A stretch of 64,000 nt of DNA from contig NZ_JAFBID010000016.1 in NCBI RefSeq assembly GCF_016811235.1, positions 1 to 64,000 of the forward strand. The letters are read 5' to 3'. Shown piece by piece: positions 21,285 through 29,668 of the stretch; within the stretch, counting starts at the first letter, position 1; the number at the start of each line of letters is the position of its first letter. Under the pieces are notes generated by a model. The model saw only the letters and a program-made list of their open reading frames with translations. It did no database searches and had not been told where the DNA came from. The position numbers and the translations under genes are program-made. Origin of the DNA: Microvirga arabica. GTDB taxonomy: Bacteria; Pseudomonadota; Alphaproteobacteria; Rhizobiales; Beijerinckiaceae.

Positions 21285-22226
21285 TCAATACCCCCGCTGC
21301 TTGTCCACCACAGCCTCGAACGGCTCTCCCGCCTCATGGCGGCGGATCTGCTGCGCGATGTAGCGTGCCGTTGCATCCGGCTCGCTGGTCGCCGAGTTGT
21401 GCGGCGTCACCGTCACATGCGGGTGGGTCCAGAGCGGTGAGTCCTCCGGCAACGGCTCTGTCTCGAACACGTCGAGGGTCGCGGCCCTCAAAGTGCCGTC
21501 GTCGAGGCAGGCGAGGATATCCGCCTCCACCTGCAGCTTGCCGCGTCCCGCATTGATCAGGATCGGTCCGCCGAGCCTGCCGTCGCGAGCAAGCTTTTCG
21601 AACAGGGAGCGGTTGAGCATGCCCTGTGTGTCGGGCGTGAGCGGCATGAGCGCGATGAGGATATCCGTGCGGTTCAGGAACGGCGTCAGCTCCTCCTCGC
21701 CCGCATAGATCTGGAAGCCTTCCACATCCTTTGGCGTGCGGCTCCAGCCGGCTACATCGAAGCCCATCATTTTGAGCTTACGGGCGGAGTCCTGCCCCAG
21801 AACGCCAAAGCCCATGATGCCGACGCGCACGTCGCCGGCAATCGGCGGAGCGCGATCCGGCTTCCAGCGTTTCGCCTTCTGGTCTTCGTCGAAGCGGCGC
21901 TGGTCGCGCAGGTACATGAGGCAGTGCAGCACCATGTATTCGCTCATGCGATGGGTGAGATCGTCCTGCGCCACGCGCACGATGGGCACATCCGGCAGGT
22001 CGGGATAGCTCATCAGGTGATCGACACCGGCACCGAGGGAGAAGAGCGCTTCGAGATTGGGCAATCCGGAAAGACTCCCCGGCTTCGGACCCCAGGTCGC
22101 CACATAGCGAACAGCGCTCCTGTCGAAATCCTCGCCGAGCACGACAATGTCGCGATCGGGCAGGAGCCGCCTGAAGCGCTCGACCCAGGGCTGCGTCTGC
22201 CACGTGACGGCAACGAGAAGGCTCAT
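21285..22226 (-). CDS. 2-hydroxyacid dehydrogenase, glyoxylate/hydroxypyruvate reductase A-like
   Basis: A 313-residue NAD(P)H-dependent reductase of the D-2-hydroxyacid family, closest in layout to GhrA, which reduces glyoxylate and hydroxypyruvate. The nucleotide site is MGFGVLGQDSARKL; catalytic Arg is in INAGRGKL, Glu in FETEPLPEDSPLW, and His in VTPHNSA. Its ATG overlaps the deoA stop by 4 bases, making it the last gene of the nucleoside operon. Why a hydroxyacid reductase closes that operon is not clear. Confidence 0.85.
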   Translation of the reverse strand: MSLLVAVTWQTQPWVERFRRLLPDRDIVVLGEDFDRSAVRYVATWGPKPGSLSGLPNLEALFSLGAGVDHLMSYPDLPDVPIVRVAQDDLTHRMSEYMVLHCLMYLRDQRRFDEDQKAKRWKPDRAPPIAGDVRVGIMGFGVLGQDSARKLKMMGFDVAGWSRTPKDVEGFQIYAGEEELTPFLNRTDILIALMPLTPDTQGMLNRSLFEKLARDGRLGGPILINAGRGKLQVEADILACLDDGTLRAATLDVFETEPLPEDSPLWTHPHVTVTPHNSATSEPDATARYIAQQIRRHEAGEPFEAVVDKQRGY

Positions 22227-23545
22227 GCCGTTGCTCCTATCCGCTCGAGAATGCTTGGACCCGAAGCAGCCTTTGCATCACCAAGCGCATAAGCAGCACG
22301 CACGGCGTGGGCGGCTGCTTCGGCTGCGTCTTCATTGCGCGCATGCACTATGGCAAGCGGACGCGAGGCATCCACCGTTTCACCGATGGCGGCGAGATCC
22401 GTGAGGCCGACCGCATGATCGATGGGATCCTGCGGCCTCGTGCGGCCACCGCCGAGCGCCACGACGGCCACGCCCACATCGCGCGTGGCGATGCTCTGCA
22501 CGATACCTGGGCGATCCGCATGAACAGGGCGAACGATGGGCGCGGCCTGCAGATGCTTCTCGTGATTATCGAGGAAGTCGGCGGGGCCGCCGAGAGCAGA
22601 CACCATGTGCTGGAAGACCTCGGCGGCTTTGCCCGATGCAATTGCATGCTCGATCATCACGCGAGCTTCATCGATTCCGGCCGCAAGCTTGCCGAGCACC
22701 AGCATCTCGGCGGAGAGCTCCACGGTCACTTCATGGAAACGCTTCTCGCGGCGGCGGCCCGTGAGGTAATCGACGGCATACGCCATCTCGACCGCATTGC
22801 CGGCGGCAGATGCGAGCGGTTCGTCCATGTCGGTGAGCAGCGCGCTGGTGGGCAGGCCTGCGCCGTTGGCGACGAGGACCAGGCTTTCGGCGAGCTTTCG
22901 CGCATCCTCCGCATTGTCCATGAAGGCGCCGGAGCCGAACTTCACGTCCATCACGAGGCCCTGGAGGCCGGCAGAGAGCTTCTTCGACAAGATCGAGGCG
23001 GTGATGAGATCGATCGACTCCACCGTCGCCGTCACGTCGCGGATCGCATAGAGGCGCTTGTCGGCGGGCGCGAGATCCGCCGTCTGGCCGATGATCGCGC
23101 AGCCCACCTCGCGCGTGACACGGCGGAACGTGTTGAGATCGGGTTGCGTGACATAGCCCGGAATGGAATCGAACTTGTCCAGCGTGCCGCCGGTGTGGCC
23201 GAGGCCGCGCCCGGAGATCATCGGCACATAGCCGCCGCAGGCAGCGACCGCCGGGCCGAGCGCGAGGCTCACCGTGTCGCCGACACCGCCCGTGGAATGC
23301 TTGTCGAGCACCGGCCCCGGCAGGTCCCAGGCGAGCACCGTTCCCGAATTCATCATGGCACGGGTGAGCGCCACGCGCTCCGGCACGGAGAGGCCGCGAA
23401 AGAAGATCGCCATGGCGAAGGAGGCAGCCTGGCCCTCGGTCACGCGGCCTGCGGTCATTCCTTCGATAAACTGCTCGATGTGCTCCGCATCGAGGGTGCC
23501 GCCGTCGCGTTTGCGTCGGATGATTTCCTGCGGAAGAAGACTCAT
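22223..23545 (-). CDS. deoA: Thymidine phosphorylase
   Basis: Splits thymidine or deoxyuridine with phosphate to deoxyribose 1-phosphate and the base. From ATG 23545 the protein has 440 residues, exactly the E. coli DeoA length. Visible motifs include DKHSTGGVGDTVSLAL (phosphate-binding, K and S residues) and MISGRGLGHTGGTLDK. One base separates it from the deoC stop; the stop overlaps the reductase gene. Deoxyribose 1-phosphate would go through DeoB and DeoC. Confidence 0.95.
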   Translation of the reverse strand: MSLLPQEIIRRKRDGGTLDAEHIEQFIEGMTAGRVTEGQAASFAMAIFFRGLSVPERVALTRAMMNSGTVLAWDLPGPVLDKHSTGGVGDTVSLALGPAVAACGGYVPMISGRGLGHTGGTLDKFDSIPGYVTQPDLNTFRRVTREVGCAIIGQTADLAPADKRLYAIRDVTATVESIDLITASILSKKLSAGLQGLVMDVKFGSGAFMDNAEDARKLAESLVLVANGAGLPTSALLTDMDEPLASAAGNAVEMAYAVDYLTGRRREKRFHEVTVELSAEMLVLGKLAAGIDEARVMIEHAIASGKAAEVFQHMVSALGGPADFLDNHEKHLQAAPIVRPVHADRPGIVQSIATRDVGVAVVALGGGRTRPQDPIDHAVGLTDLAAIGETVDASRPLAIVHARNEDAAEAAAHAVRAAYALGDAKAASGPSILERIGATA

Positions 23546-23546
23546 G

Positions 23547-24308
23547 TCAGTAGGCTCCGGTGGCCGCGATGCCTTCACGTCCTTCGGTCGCTGCAATCAG
23601 CGCGTCATAGACGCTGCTTGCGCCGATGCGGAAGGTGCGCGGCGTGGCCCAGCCGGGCCCCATGATGCGGTCGGCAAGATCGAGATAGATTTTCGCATCG
23701 TCCAGCGTGCGGATGCCGCCGGAAGGTTTGATGCCGACTGGGCGGCTCGAAGCCTTGATGGCCCTGAGCATGATCTCGGCCGCCTCCGGCGTGGCAGACA
23801 CGGGTGTCTTGCCGGTGGAGGTCTTGATGAAGTCCGCATTGGACTCGATGGCGATGAGGCTTGCTGTCTCAATCAACTTCGGATCCTTGAGCTCGCCGGT
23901 CTCCAGGATCACCTTCAGCAGGCGGTCACCATCGACGAGCTCGCGCACCGCATCCACCATCTCCTTGGCAGCCCCGAGATCGGCGCGTCGCACGGCATTG
24001 TAGGGCAGCACGAGATCGATCTCGTGGGCACCGTCGGAGAGCGCCTCCTGCGTGTCGTCCGCGACACGGCTCACGTCCTCGCCACCGGCCGGGAAATTGA
24101 CCACCGTGGCAATGCGCACGGAGGAACCCTTCAGATTCTCCTGCGCGCGCTTCACGAATTGCGGCCACACGCACACGGCCGCCACCGGCCCGCGCGGATC
24201 GAGGGCCTTCTTGCACAGGGCATCGATGGCCTGGTCGGTGCAGGTATCTGTCAGGTCGGTGAGATCGAGGCTGCGCAGGGCGCGCACGGCAATGTCCGCA
24301 TCAGACAT
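23547..24308 (-). CDS. deoC: Deoxyribose-phosphate aldolase
   Basis: Cleaves 2-deoxyribose 5-phosphate to acetaldehyde and glyceraldehyde 3-phosphate. The 253-residue protein carries D98 in LVLPYN, K132, and the Schiff-base K162 in FIKTSTGKTP. ATG 24308 (GGAG at about 24319-24316) is chosen over a TTG 15 bases upstream. The start lies inside the end of punA (8-base overlap), so the two are coupled. Acts after DeoA/PunA and DeoB. Confidence 0.94.
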   Translation of the reverse strand: MSDADIAVRALRSLDLTDLTDTCTDQAIDALCKKALDPRGPVAAVCVWPQFVKRAQENLKGSSVRIATVVNFPAGGEDVSRVADDTQEALSDGAHEIDLVLPYNAVRRADLGAAKEMVDAVRELVDGDRLLKVILETGELKDPKLIETASLIAIESNADFIKTSTGKTPVSATPEAAEIMLRAIKASSRPVGIKPSGGIRTLDDAKIYLDLADRIMGPGWATPRTFRIGASSVYDALIAATEGREGIAATGAY

Positions 24309-25122
24309 GAGAGAACTCCGCAATGAAGGACCGAACGAGACGCTTGAACTTCTCGGACGCTTCCGCCGCCGTGTCCTTGGTTTCCTGGTGCGAGGGCGAC
24401 GCGCCTTCTATGCCAGCCGCGAGATTGGTAACGACCGAAATGGCAGCGACCTTCAGACCATAATAACGCGCGAGGATCACCTCCGGCACGGTCGACATGC
24501 CCACGAGATCGCCGCCGAGGATCTGCACCATCTTGATCTCGGCCGGCGTTTCGAAGCTTGGGCCCGACAACCAGGCATAGACTCCCTCCGGCACATCGAT
24601 GCCGGTCTTCTGCGCCGCGCGCTGCAGCGTCTGGCGCAGGCCCTCGTCATAGGCGCCCGTCAACGAGACAAAGCGGCCTTCGGTATGATCGCGCAGCAGC
24701 GGATTGGCGCCGGACAGATTGAGGTGATCGCTGATCGCCACAAGGCTGCCGGGGCGGATATCGGCGCGCACGGAACCGGCGGCGTTGGTGGCAACCAGCA
24801 CCGGGACGTCAAGCTCCTTCACGAAGGCCACGGGAATGCGCATGGCGCCCGCATCGCCCGTCTCATAGTAGTGCGCGCGGCCTTGGAACAGCAGAACGCG
24901 CTTGCCTTCAAGTGTGCCGGCCACCAGCTTGCCCGCATGGCCGGAGACGCCGCTCTTCGGGAAATGCGGGATTTCCGCGTAAGGCAAGCTCACCGCGTCG
25001 CTGACCTCGTCCACCAGGGTGCCGAGGCCCGTGCCGAGCACGAACGCTGCATCGAAGTGGCCATCGAAGCCGCGGCTGCGCACGAAGGCCGCCGCCTCTT
25101 GAATCATCTGCTGCATCGTCAT
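24301..25122 (-). CDS. punA: Purine-nucleoside phosphorylase, trimeric class
   Basis: Phosphorolysis of inosine, guanosine and their deoxy forms to base plus (deoxy)ribose 1-phosphate. At 273 residues with LGTGLGTLV, FQGRAHYYETGD, ATNAAGS and VVTNLAAG it belongs to the trimeric (mammalian-like, PunA) class rather than hexameric E. coli DeoD. The invariant Glu is in SGPSFETPAEI. In the operon it lies between cdd (45 bases upstream) and deoC (overlapping). Confidence 0.92.
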   Translation of the reverse strand: MTMQQMIQEAAAFVRSRGFDGHFDAAFVLGTGLGTLVDEVSDAVSLPYAEIPHFPKSGVSGHAGKLVAGTLEGKRVLLFQGRAHYYETGDAGAMRIPVAFVKELDVPVLVATNAAGSVRADIRPGSLVAISDHLNLSGANPLLRDHTEGRFVSLTGAYDEGLRQTLQRAAQKTGIDVPEGVYAWLSGPSFETPAEIKMVQILGGDLVGMSTVPEVILARYYGLKVAAISVVTNLAAGIEGASPSHQETKDTAAEASEKFKRLVRSFIAEFSHV

Positions 25123-25167
25123 CTCAGGCCTGACGTGCAGGCCTCCCTTTCATCAAAGCAAAACGCT

Positions 25168-25572
25168 TTACCGATCCGTCAAATTGTCGGGGCCGAAGGA
25201 GAAGGGCAACAGCTCGTCGAGCGTGAAGCTCTTGCGGATGCCTTCAGGACCGGCAATGTGAATCGGCGTGTCAGGCGAGGCGAACTCGCGAATGCGCTGG
25301 CGGCAGCCGCCGCAGGGTGTGACGAGGTTCTCACCCTCCCCCATCACGACGATCTGCGCGATGCGGCTCCCGCCACCGGCGATCATGGCCGAGACGGCAC
25401 CGGCCTCCGCACAGGACCCTACCGGGTAGGCAGCGTTCTCCACGTTGCAACCTGTGAAAACCTGGCCATCCACCGTAAGAATAGCGGCGCCGACCTTGAA
25501 GCGGGAATACGGCGTATAGGCCTTGGCCTGGATCGCCCTGGCCGCCTCGAACAGGGTATCGAGCGATGCCAT
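25168..25572 (-). CDS. cdd: Cytidine deaminase
   Basis: Deaminates cytidine and deoxycytidine to uridine forms. The 134-residue tetrameric-type enzyme shows the zinc ligand C54 and catalytic E56 in SCAEAGA, and C87 and C90 in PCGGC. It starts 2 bases after the stop of the inner permease gene. Product uridine can enter phosphorolysis by the neighbouring enzymes. Confidence 0.95.
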   Translation of the reverse strand: MASLDTLFEAARAIQAKAYTPYSRFKVGAAILTVDGQVFTGCNVENAAYPVGSCAEAGAVSAMIAGGGSRIAQIVVMGEGENLVTPCGGCRQRIREFASPDTPIHIAGPEGIRKSFTLDELLPFSFGPDNLTDR

Positions 25573-25574
25573 GC

Positions 25575-26480
25575 TCAGCGCTCCTTCACATAAGGCATGC
25601 CGGATGCGCGCGGCGGAATCGCCTTGCCGATCACGCCGGCGAGCAGGATGACGGTCATGAGATAGGGCATGGCCTGAATGGCCTGCACCGGCACCTCGCC
25701 GATTCCGGGCAGCGACAGCCCCTGCAGCTGGTTGGCACTGGCATCAAGCAGGCCGAAGAGGAAGCAGGCGCCAAGCGCCGGCCACGCCCGCCACTTGGCG
25801 AAGATGAGCGCCGCGAGCGCGATGAAGCCGCGACCTGCCGTCATGTTGGGCAGGAAGCCTGCCGCCTGTCCGACCGACAGATAGGCGCCCGCGAACCCGC
25901 ACAGGATTCCGGCGATGATGACGGCGGTGTAGCGCAAGCCCGTCACTGAGATGCCGGCGGTGTCGACCGCAGCCGGATTCTCGCCGACGGCCCGCAGGCG
26001 AAGCCCGAAGCGGGTGCGGCCGAGAACGAACCATGTGACCGGCACGGCGAGGAGGACGATATAAACGAGAGCCGAATGGCCGAAGAGCACGCTGCCGAAG
26101 CGCTGATCGCCTTCCAGCGGCGGCGTGCGCCCGCCCTGCGCGTACCAAGCATTGCCGACAATGGCGGTGAGGCCTGCGGCCAGCATGTTGATGGCAACGC
26201 CGGAGACGATCTGGTTGCCGCGCTGGCTGATGGAAGCGAAGCCGTGAACGAGCCCGATAGCCACGGAGGCTATGATGCCGAGCAAGAGGCCGGCCCAGGC
26301 GGAGCCGAATGCATAGGCACCGGCAGCACCAGCAAAAGCCGCCACCAGCATCTTGCCCTCAAGGCCGATATCCACCACGCCCGAGCGCTCGGACCAGAGG
26401 CCGGCAAGGCAGGCGGCGAGAAGCGGAATCGAGAGCCGCAGAGCCGAGTCAAAAATCGTGACGAGAATGCCGAGATCCAT
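25575..26480 (-). CDS. Nucleoside ABC transporter permease, small subunit
   Basis: A 301-residue inner-membrane permease of the BPD_transp_2 (PF02653) family with about eight to nine helices. The segment LWSERSGVVDIGLEGKML near the N-terminus and FVLGRTRFGLRLRAVGENP are characteristic of nucleoside/BMP-type permeases (NupQ-like). Forms the channel with the adjacent larger permease, separated by 4 bases. The cdd gene follows almost without gap. Confidence 0.9.
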   Translation of the reverse strand: MDLGILVTIFDSALRLSIPLLAACLAGLWSERSGVVDIGLEGKMLVAAFAGAAGAYAFGSAWAGLLLGIIASVAIGLVHGFASISQRGNQIVSGVAINMLAAGLTAIVGNAWYAQGGRTPPLEGDQRFGSVLFGHSALVYIVLLAVPVTWFVLGRTRFGLRLRAVGENPAAVDTAGISVTGLRYTAVIIAGILCGFAGAYLSVGQAAGFLPNMTAGRGFIALAALIFAKWRAWPALGACFLFGLLDASANQLQGLSLPGIGEVPVQAIQAMPYLMTVILLAGVIGKAIPPRASGMPYVKER

Positions 26481-26484
26481 GGCG

Positions 26485-27588
26485 TCACACCCTCGCCAGT
26501 TTCTGACGCGCGAACAGATGCGCCACCAGACGCCGGAACAATCCGTCCAATGCGCCTGCGAACAGGATGATGATGCCGCCGATCACCACCACCATGTCGC
26601 GGGTGATGGCCGGCTGCTCGAAGGCAAGTTCCGCACCGCCCTGGTAGAGAATGCCGAACAGCAGCGAGGCCAGGATGATGCCGGCCGGATGCGCGCGGCC
26701 CATGAGCGCCACCGCGATGCCGACGAAGCCGTAGCCTGAGGTGAACTCGAGCAGGAGGCGGTGCTGATAGCCCATGAGTTCGTTGACCGCGAGCCCGCCC
26801 GCCAACGCGCCGGAGATCACCATGGCGATGATGATGATCCGCGCCGGTGAAATGCCGGCATAAACCGCGGCGCTCGGGTTCGAGCCGACGACGCGGATCG
26901 CATAGCCGAGGCGCGAACGGTAGATGAGGAGCCAGACGAAATAAGCAGCAGCCAGCGCCAGCACCAGCGTGAGGTTAAGCTGCGAATTCGGGATCTCGAT
27001 GCCGAAGGCGCCAAAGACGTCGTGCATGAACGGGATGTAGGACTGCTCCGGGAAGGCGCGCGTTTCCGGGTTCATGGATTGCGGCTCGCGCAGCACGTTC
27101 ACGAGCAGGTAGACGATCAGCACGCTGGCAAGCCAGTTGAACATGATCGTGGTGATGACGATGTGGCTGCCGCGTTTGGCCTGCAGGTAACCCGGAATGG
27201 CAGCCCAGAGAGCGCCGAAGGCCGCAGCACCCAGGATGCCGAGCGGGATGAGCAGGAAGCCCGGCAGGAAGGTGAGGTTGTTGAGCACCAGCGCAATGCC
27301 GAGACCTGCCAGCGTCGCCTGTCCCTCGCCGCCGATGTTGAACAGGCCAGCATGATAGGCGACCGCAACCGCCAGGCCGACGAAGATGAAGTCTGTCATG
27401 TAGAACAGGGTGAAGCCGAGCCCCTCCCCGGTGCCGAGACTGCCCTGAAGCAGCCAGCGGGTGGCCGTCAGCGGATTCTCACCGATGGCGAGCACAACGA
27501 GGCCGGCGACGAGAAAAGCCGCCACAACGGAGATGGCGGGCACGAGAACCGTATCGGCCCATCTGGGCAGGTCGAGAGGAGCACTCAC
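26485..27588 (-). CDS. Nucleoside ABC transporter permease, large subunit
   Basis: A 367-residue permease, NupP-like, with an N-terminal helix and the conserved FNIGGEGQATLAGLG and IYRSRLGYAIRVVGSNP blocks of the nucleoside subgroup of PF02653. Works with the smaller permease, the duplicated ATPase and the BMP binding protein of the same operon. Starts three bases after the VOC gene stop. Confidence 0.9.
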   Translation of the reverse strand: MSAPLDLPRWADTVLVPAISVVAAFLVAGLVVLAIGENPLTATRWLLQGSLGTGEGLGFTLFYMTDFIFVGLAVAVAYHAGLFNIGGEGQATLAGLGIALVLNNLTFLPGFLLIPLGILGAAAFGALWAAIPGYLQAKRGSHIVITTIMFNWLASVLIVYLLVNVLREPQSMNPETRAFPEQSYIPFMHDVFGAFGIEIPNSQLNLTLVLALAAAYFVWLLIYRSRLGYAIRVVGSNPSAAVYAGISPARIIIIAMVISGALAGGLAVNELMGYQHRLLLEFTSGYGFVGIAVALMGRAHPAGIILASLLFGILYQGGAELAFEQPAITRDMVVVIGGIIILFAGALDGLFRRLVAHLFARQKLARV

Positions 27589-27591
27589 GTC

Positions 27592-28020
27592 TTAAGCATC
27601 CGGCAGGAACATGTGGCCCTGCTCATCGAGAGGAAAGGATGGATTCCAGGCGACTTCCCAGAGATGTCCGTCAGGATCGGCGAAATAGCCCGAGTAGCCG
27701 CCCCAGAAAACATCCTGCAGCGGCTTGACCTGTTTTGCGCCCGCCGTCACGGCCAGGGCATAAACCTCGTCGGCTTCCTCCCTGGAGCGGGCATTGTAGG
27801 CGAGGGTGATGGCTGCGAAGCCGGTGGGCTTGTCCTCGACACCAGCATCCTTGGCGAGGTCGGCGCGCCCGAAGAGGGCGAGTGCCAATCCGTTTGCCTG
27901 ATAAAACGCGACGCTGGGCTGGCTGGCGGAGGACGCCTTCCAGCCCCAGGCCTCATAGAAGGCGCGGGATTTCGCGAGATCGGCCACGCCCAGCGTGACG
28001 AGGGTCAGGCGCGGCTGCAT
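27592..28020 (-). CDS. VOC family (glyoxalase/bleomycin resistance fold) protein
   Basis: A 142-residue vicinal-oxygen-chelate protein with two beta-alpha-beta-beta-beta modules (about 3-55 and 70-128). It ends with YFADPDGHLWEVAWNPSF, the usual Glu metal-ligand strand. Substrate unknown. Its ATG overlaps the ATPase stop (TGATG), and the large permease follows three bases after its stop, so it is embedded in the nucleoside transporter genes. An isomerase or lyase for an imported nucleoside or its sugar is conceivable but is inference only. Confidence 0.8.
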   Translation of the reverse strand: MQPRLTLVTLGVADLAKSRAFYEAWGWKASSASQPSVAFYQANGLALALFGRADLAKDAGVEDKPTGFAAITLAYNARSREEADEVYALAVTAGAKQVKPLQDVFWGGYSGYFADPDGHLWEVAWNPSFPLDEQGHMFLPDA

Positions 28021-29543
28021 CACGCGGCCTCGTCCACGACGCCGGCCATGAGCAGACCGAGTTCCTGCTCGTTGGTCAGAGACGCTTTGCGCTCGCCCGT
28101 GATCTTGCCGCCGCACATGGTGAGGATGCGATCGGAGAGATTCATGATCTCGTCCAATTCGACGGAAACGAGCAGGATGCCGACGCCCGCATCGCGCAGG
28201 GCGATCAGGCGGCGATGGATGAACTCGATGGCCCCGATATCGACGCCGCGGGTCGGCTGTCCGACAAGCAGCACCTTCGGGTTGCGTTCGATCTCGCGCG
28301 CCAGCACGATCTTCTGCTGGTTGCCACCGGAGAACTTCGACGATTTCAGCCGCGGCGCGGGTGGGCGCACATCGTACTGCTCCATCTTTTTCGCAAGATC
28401 TTCGACCAGACGGTCGTGATCGAGGATGGGTCCACGGCCGAGATGCGGCTCGTGGCTGAAGCCGAGAATGGCGCTCTCGAAGGCCGGGAATGCAGGGACA
28501 AGCCCTGTGCGCAGACGATCCTCCGGCACGTGCAGCAGGCCAAGCTGGCGCATGCTGTGCGGGTTATGCTCGCTCGAATGAATGGCCTTTCCTTCGAGGC
28601 GGATCGAGCCGAGCACCGGCTGGCGCATGCCCGCAATGGCTTCCAGCAATTCGCTCTGTCCGTTGCCGGCCACACCCGCGATGCCGACGATCTCGCCGGC
28701 GCGTACGGTGAAAGAGGCATTGGCCACGCGCAGAACGCCGCGGCTATCGACGACGGACAGGTTCTCGACCTCGAGCAGCGGAGCGCCGGGAGTCTTCTCG
28801 GCTTTCTCGACGCGCAGGAGCACGCGCCGTCCCACCATCAGCTCGGCCAGTTCAGGCGGCGAGGTGTTGGCCGTCTCGACAGTGGCTACCATCTCGCCAC
28901 GCCGCATGACGGAGACGCGATCCGTGATCGCCATGATCTCGCGCAGCTTGTGGGTGATGAGGATGACGGTCTTCCCCTGCTCCTTCAGGGAGCGCAGCAG
29001 GCCGAACAGCGCATCGGCCTCCGGCGGCGTGAGCACGGCCGTGGGCTCGTCGAGAATGAGGATGTCCGCACCGCGATAAAGGGCCTTCAAAATCTCGACG
29101 CGCTGCTGCAGACCGACGGACAGATCGCCCACCGTGGCATCCACGTCGATCTCGAGCCCATAATCCTTTGCCAGCCTTGCCAGTTCCGCGCGCACCTTGG
29201 CCTCGCCGGCCCGCAGCATGGCGCCGCCTTCGGCGCCGAGCATCACGTTCTCGACCACGCTCAGGGGCTCCACCAGCATGAAGTGCTGGTGCACCATGCC
29301 GATACCGGCACAGATCGCATCGATGGGCGAGCGGATGGCGATGGGATTGCCGTTGACCCGGACCTCGCCGGAATCGGCCTCGTAGAAGCCGTACAGGATC
29401 GACATGAGCGTCGACTTGCCTGCGCCGTTCTCGCCGACGATGCCGTGGATGGTGCCGCGCGCGACGGAGAGGTTCACGTCCTTGTTGGCGTGAACGGCGC
29501 CGAAGCTCTTGTTGATGGCAATGAGTTCAATGGCGGGGGACAT
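28020..29543 (-). CDS. Nucleoside ABC transporter ATP-binding protein (double ABC)
   Basis: A 507-residue ATPase with two tandem ABC domains as in sugar and nucleoside (NupO/RbsA-like) systems. Domain 1 has Walker A GENGAGKS near residue 35, signature LSVGLQQR and ILILDEPT; domain 2 has GVAGNGQSE, FSGGNQQK and LLVGQPTRG, the degenerate second half typical of the group. ATG 29543 is chosen over a TTG nine bases upstream. It follows the binding-protein gene after a terminator-like hairpin, which may reduce expression relative to that gene. Confidence 0.92.
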   Translation of the reverse strand: MSPAIELIAINKSFGAVHANKDVNLSVARGTIHGIVGENGAGKSTLMSILYGFYEADSGEVRVNGNPIAIRSPIDAICAGIGMVHQHFMLVEPLSVVENVMLGAEGGAMLRAGEAKVRAELARLAKDYGLEIDVDATVGDLSVGLQQRVEILKALYRGADILILDEPTAVLTPPEADALFGLLRSLKEQGKTVILITHKLREIMAITDRVSVMRRGEMVATVETANTSPPELAELMVGRRVLLRVEKAEKTPGAPLLEVENLSVVDSRGVLRVANASFTVRAGEIVGIAGVAGNGQSELLEAIAGMRQPVLGSIRLEGKAIHSSEHNPHSMRQLGLLHVPEDRLRTGLVPAFPAFESAILGFSHEPHLGRGPILDHDRLVEDLAKKMEQYDVRPPAPRLKSSKFSGGNQQKIVLAREIERNPKVLLVGQPTRGVDIGAIEFIHRRLIALRDAGVGILLVSVELDEIMNLSDRILTMCGGKITGERKASLTNEQELGLLMAGVVDEAA

Positions 29544-29608
29544 CGGCCTCAAGGTGGTTGTCCAGCAGGGAAAACGCGCCGGATCTTATCGGAAAACGCA
29601 ACGATCTA

Positions 29609-29653
29609 AAAACGGAAACGGCCGCAGGCTCTCTTCCGAGGCGCCTGCGGCCG
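29609..29653 (-). terminator. Terminator-like hairpin after the BMP binding-protein gene
   Basis: Perfect 11-bp stem (29619-29629 with 29643-29653) with a 13-base loop; on the minus strand it is followed by TTTCCGTTTTT. It lies 16 bases after the binding-protein stop and before the ATPase gene. Partial termination here would give more binding protein than channel, a common arrangement. Confidence 0.75.
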
Positions 29654-29668
29654 GTCTGATGCGTCAGA

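Noticed and set aside
22307-25593. Large plus-strand open frames opposite deoA, deoC, punA and cdd
   Set aside because: The opposite strand encodes enzymes with complete catalytic motifs; these frames are mirror artefacts of high GC at third positions.
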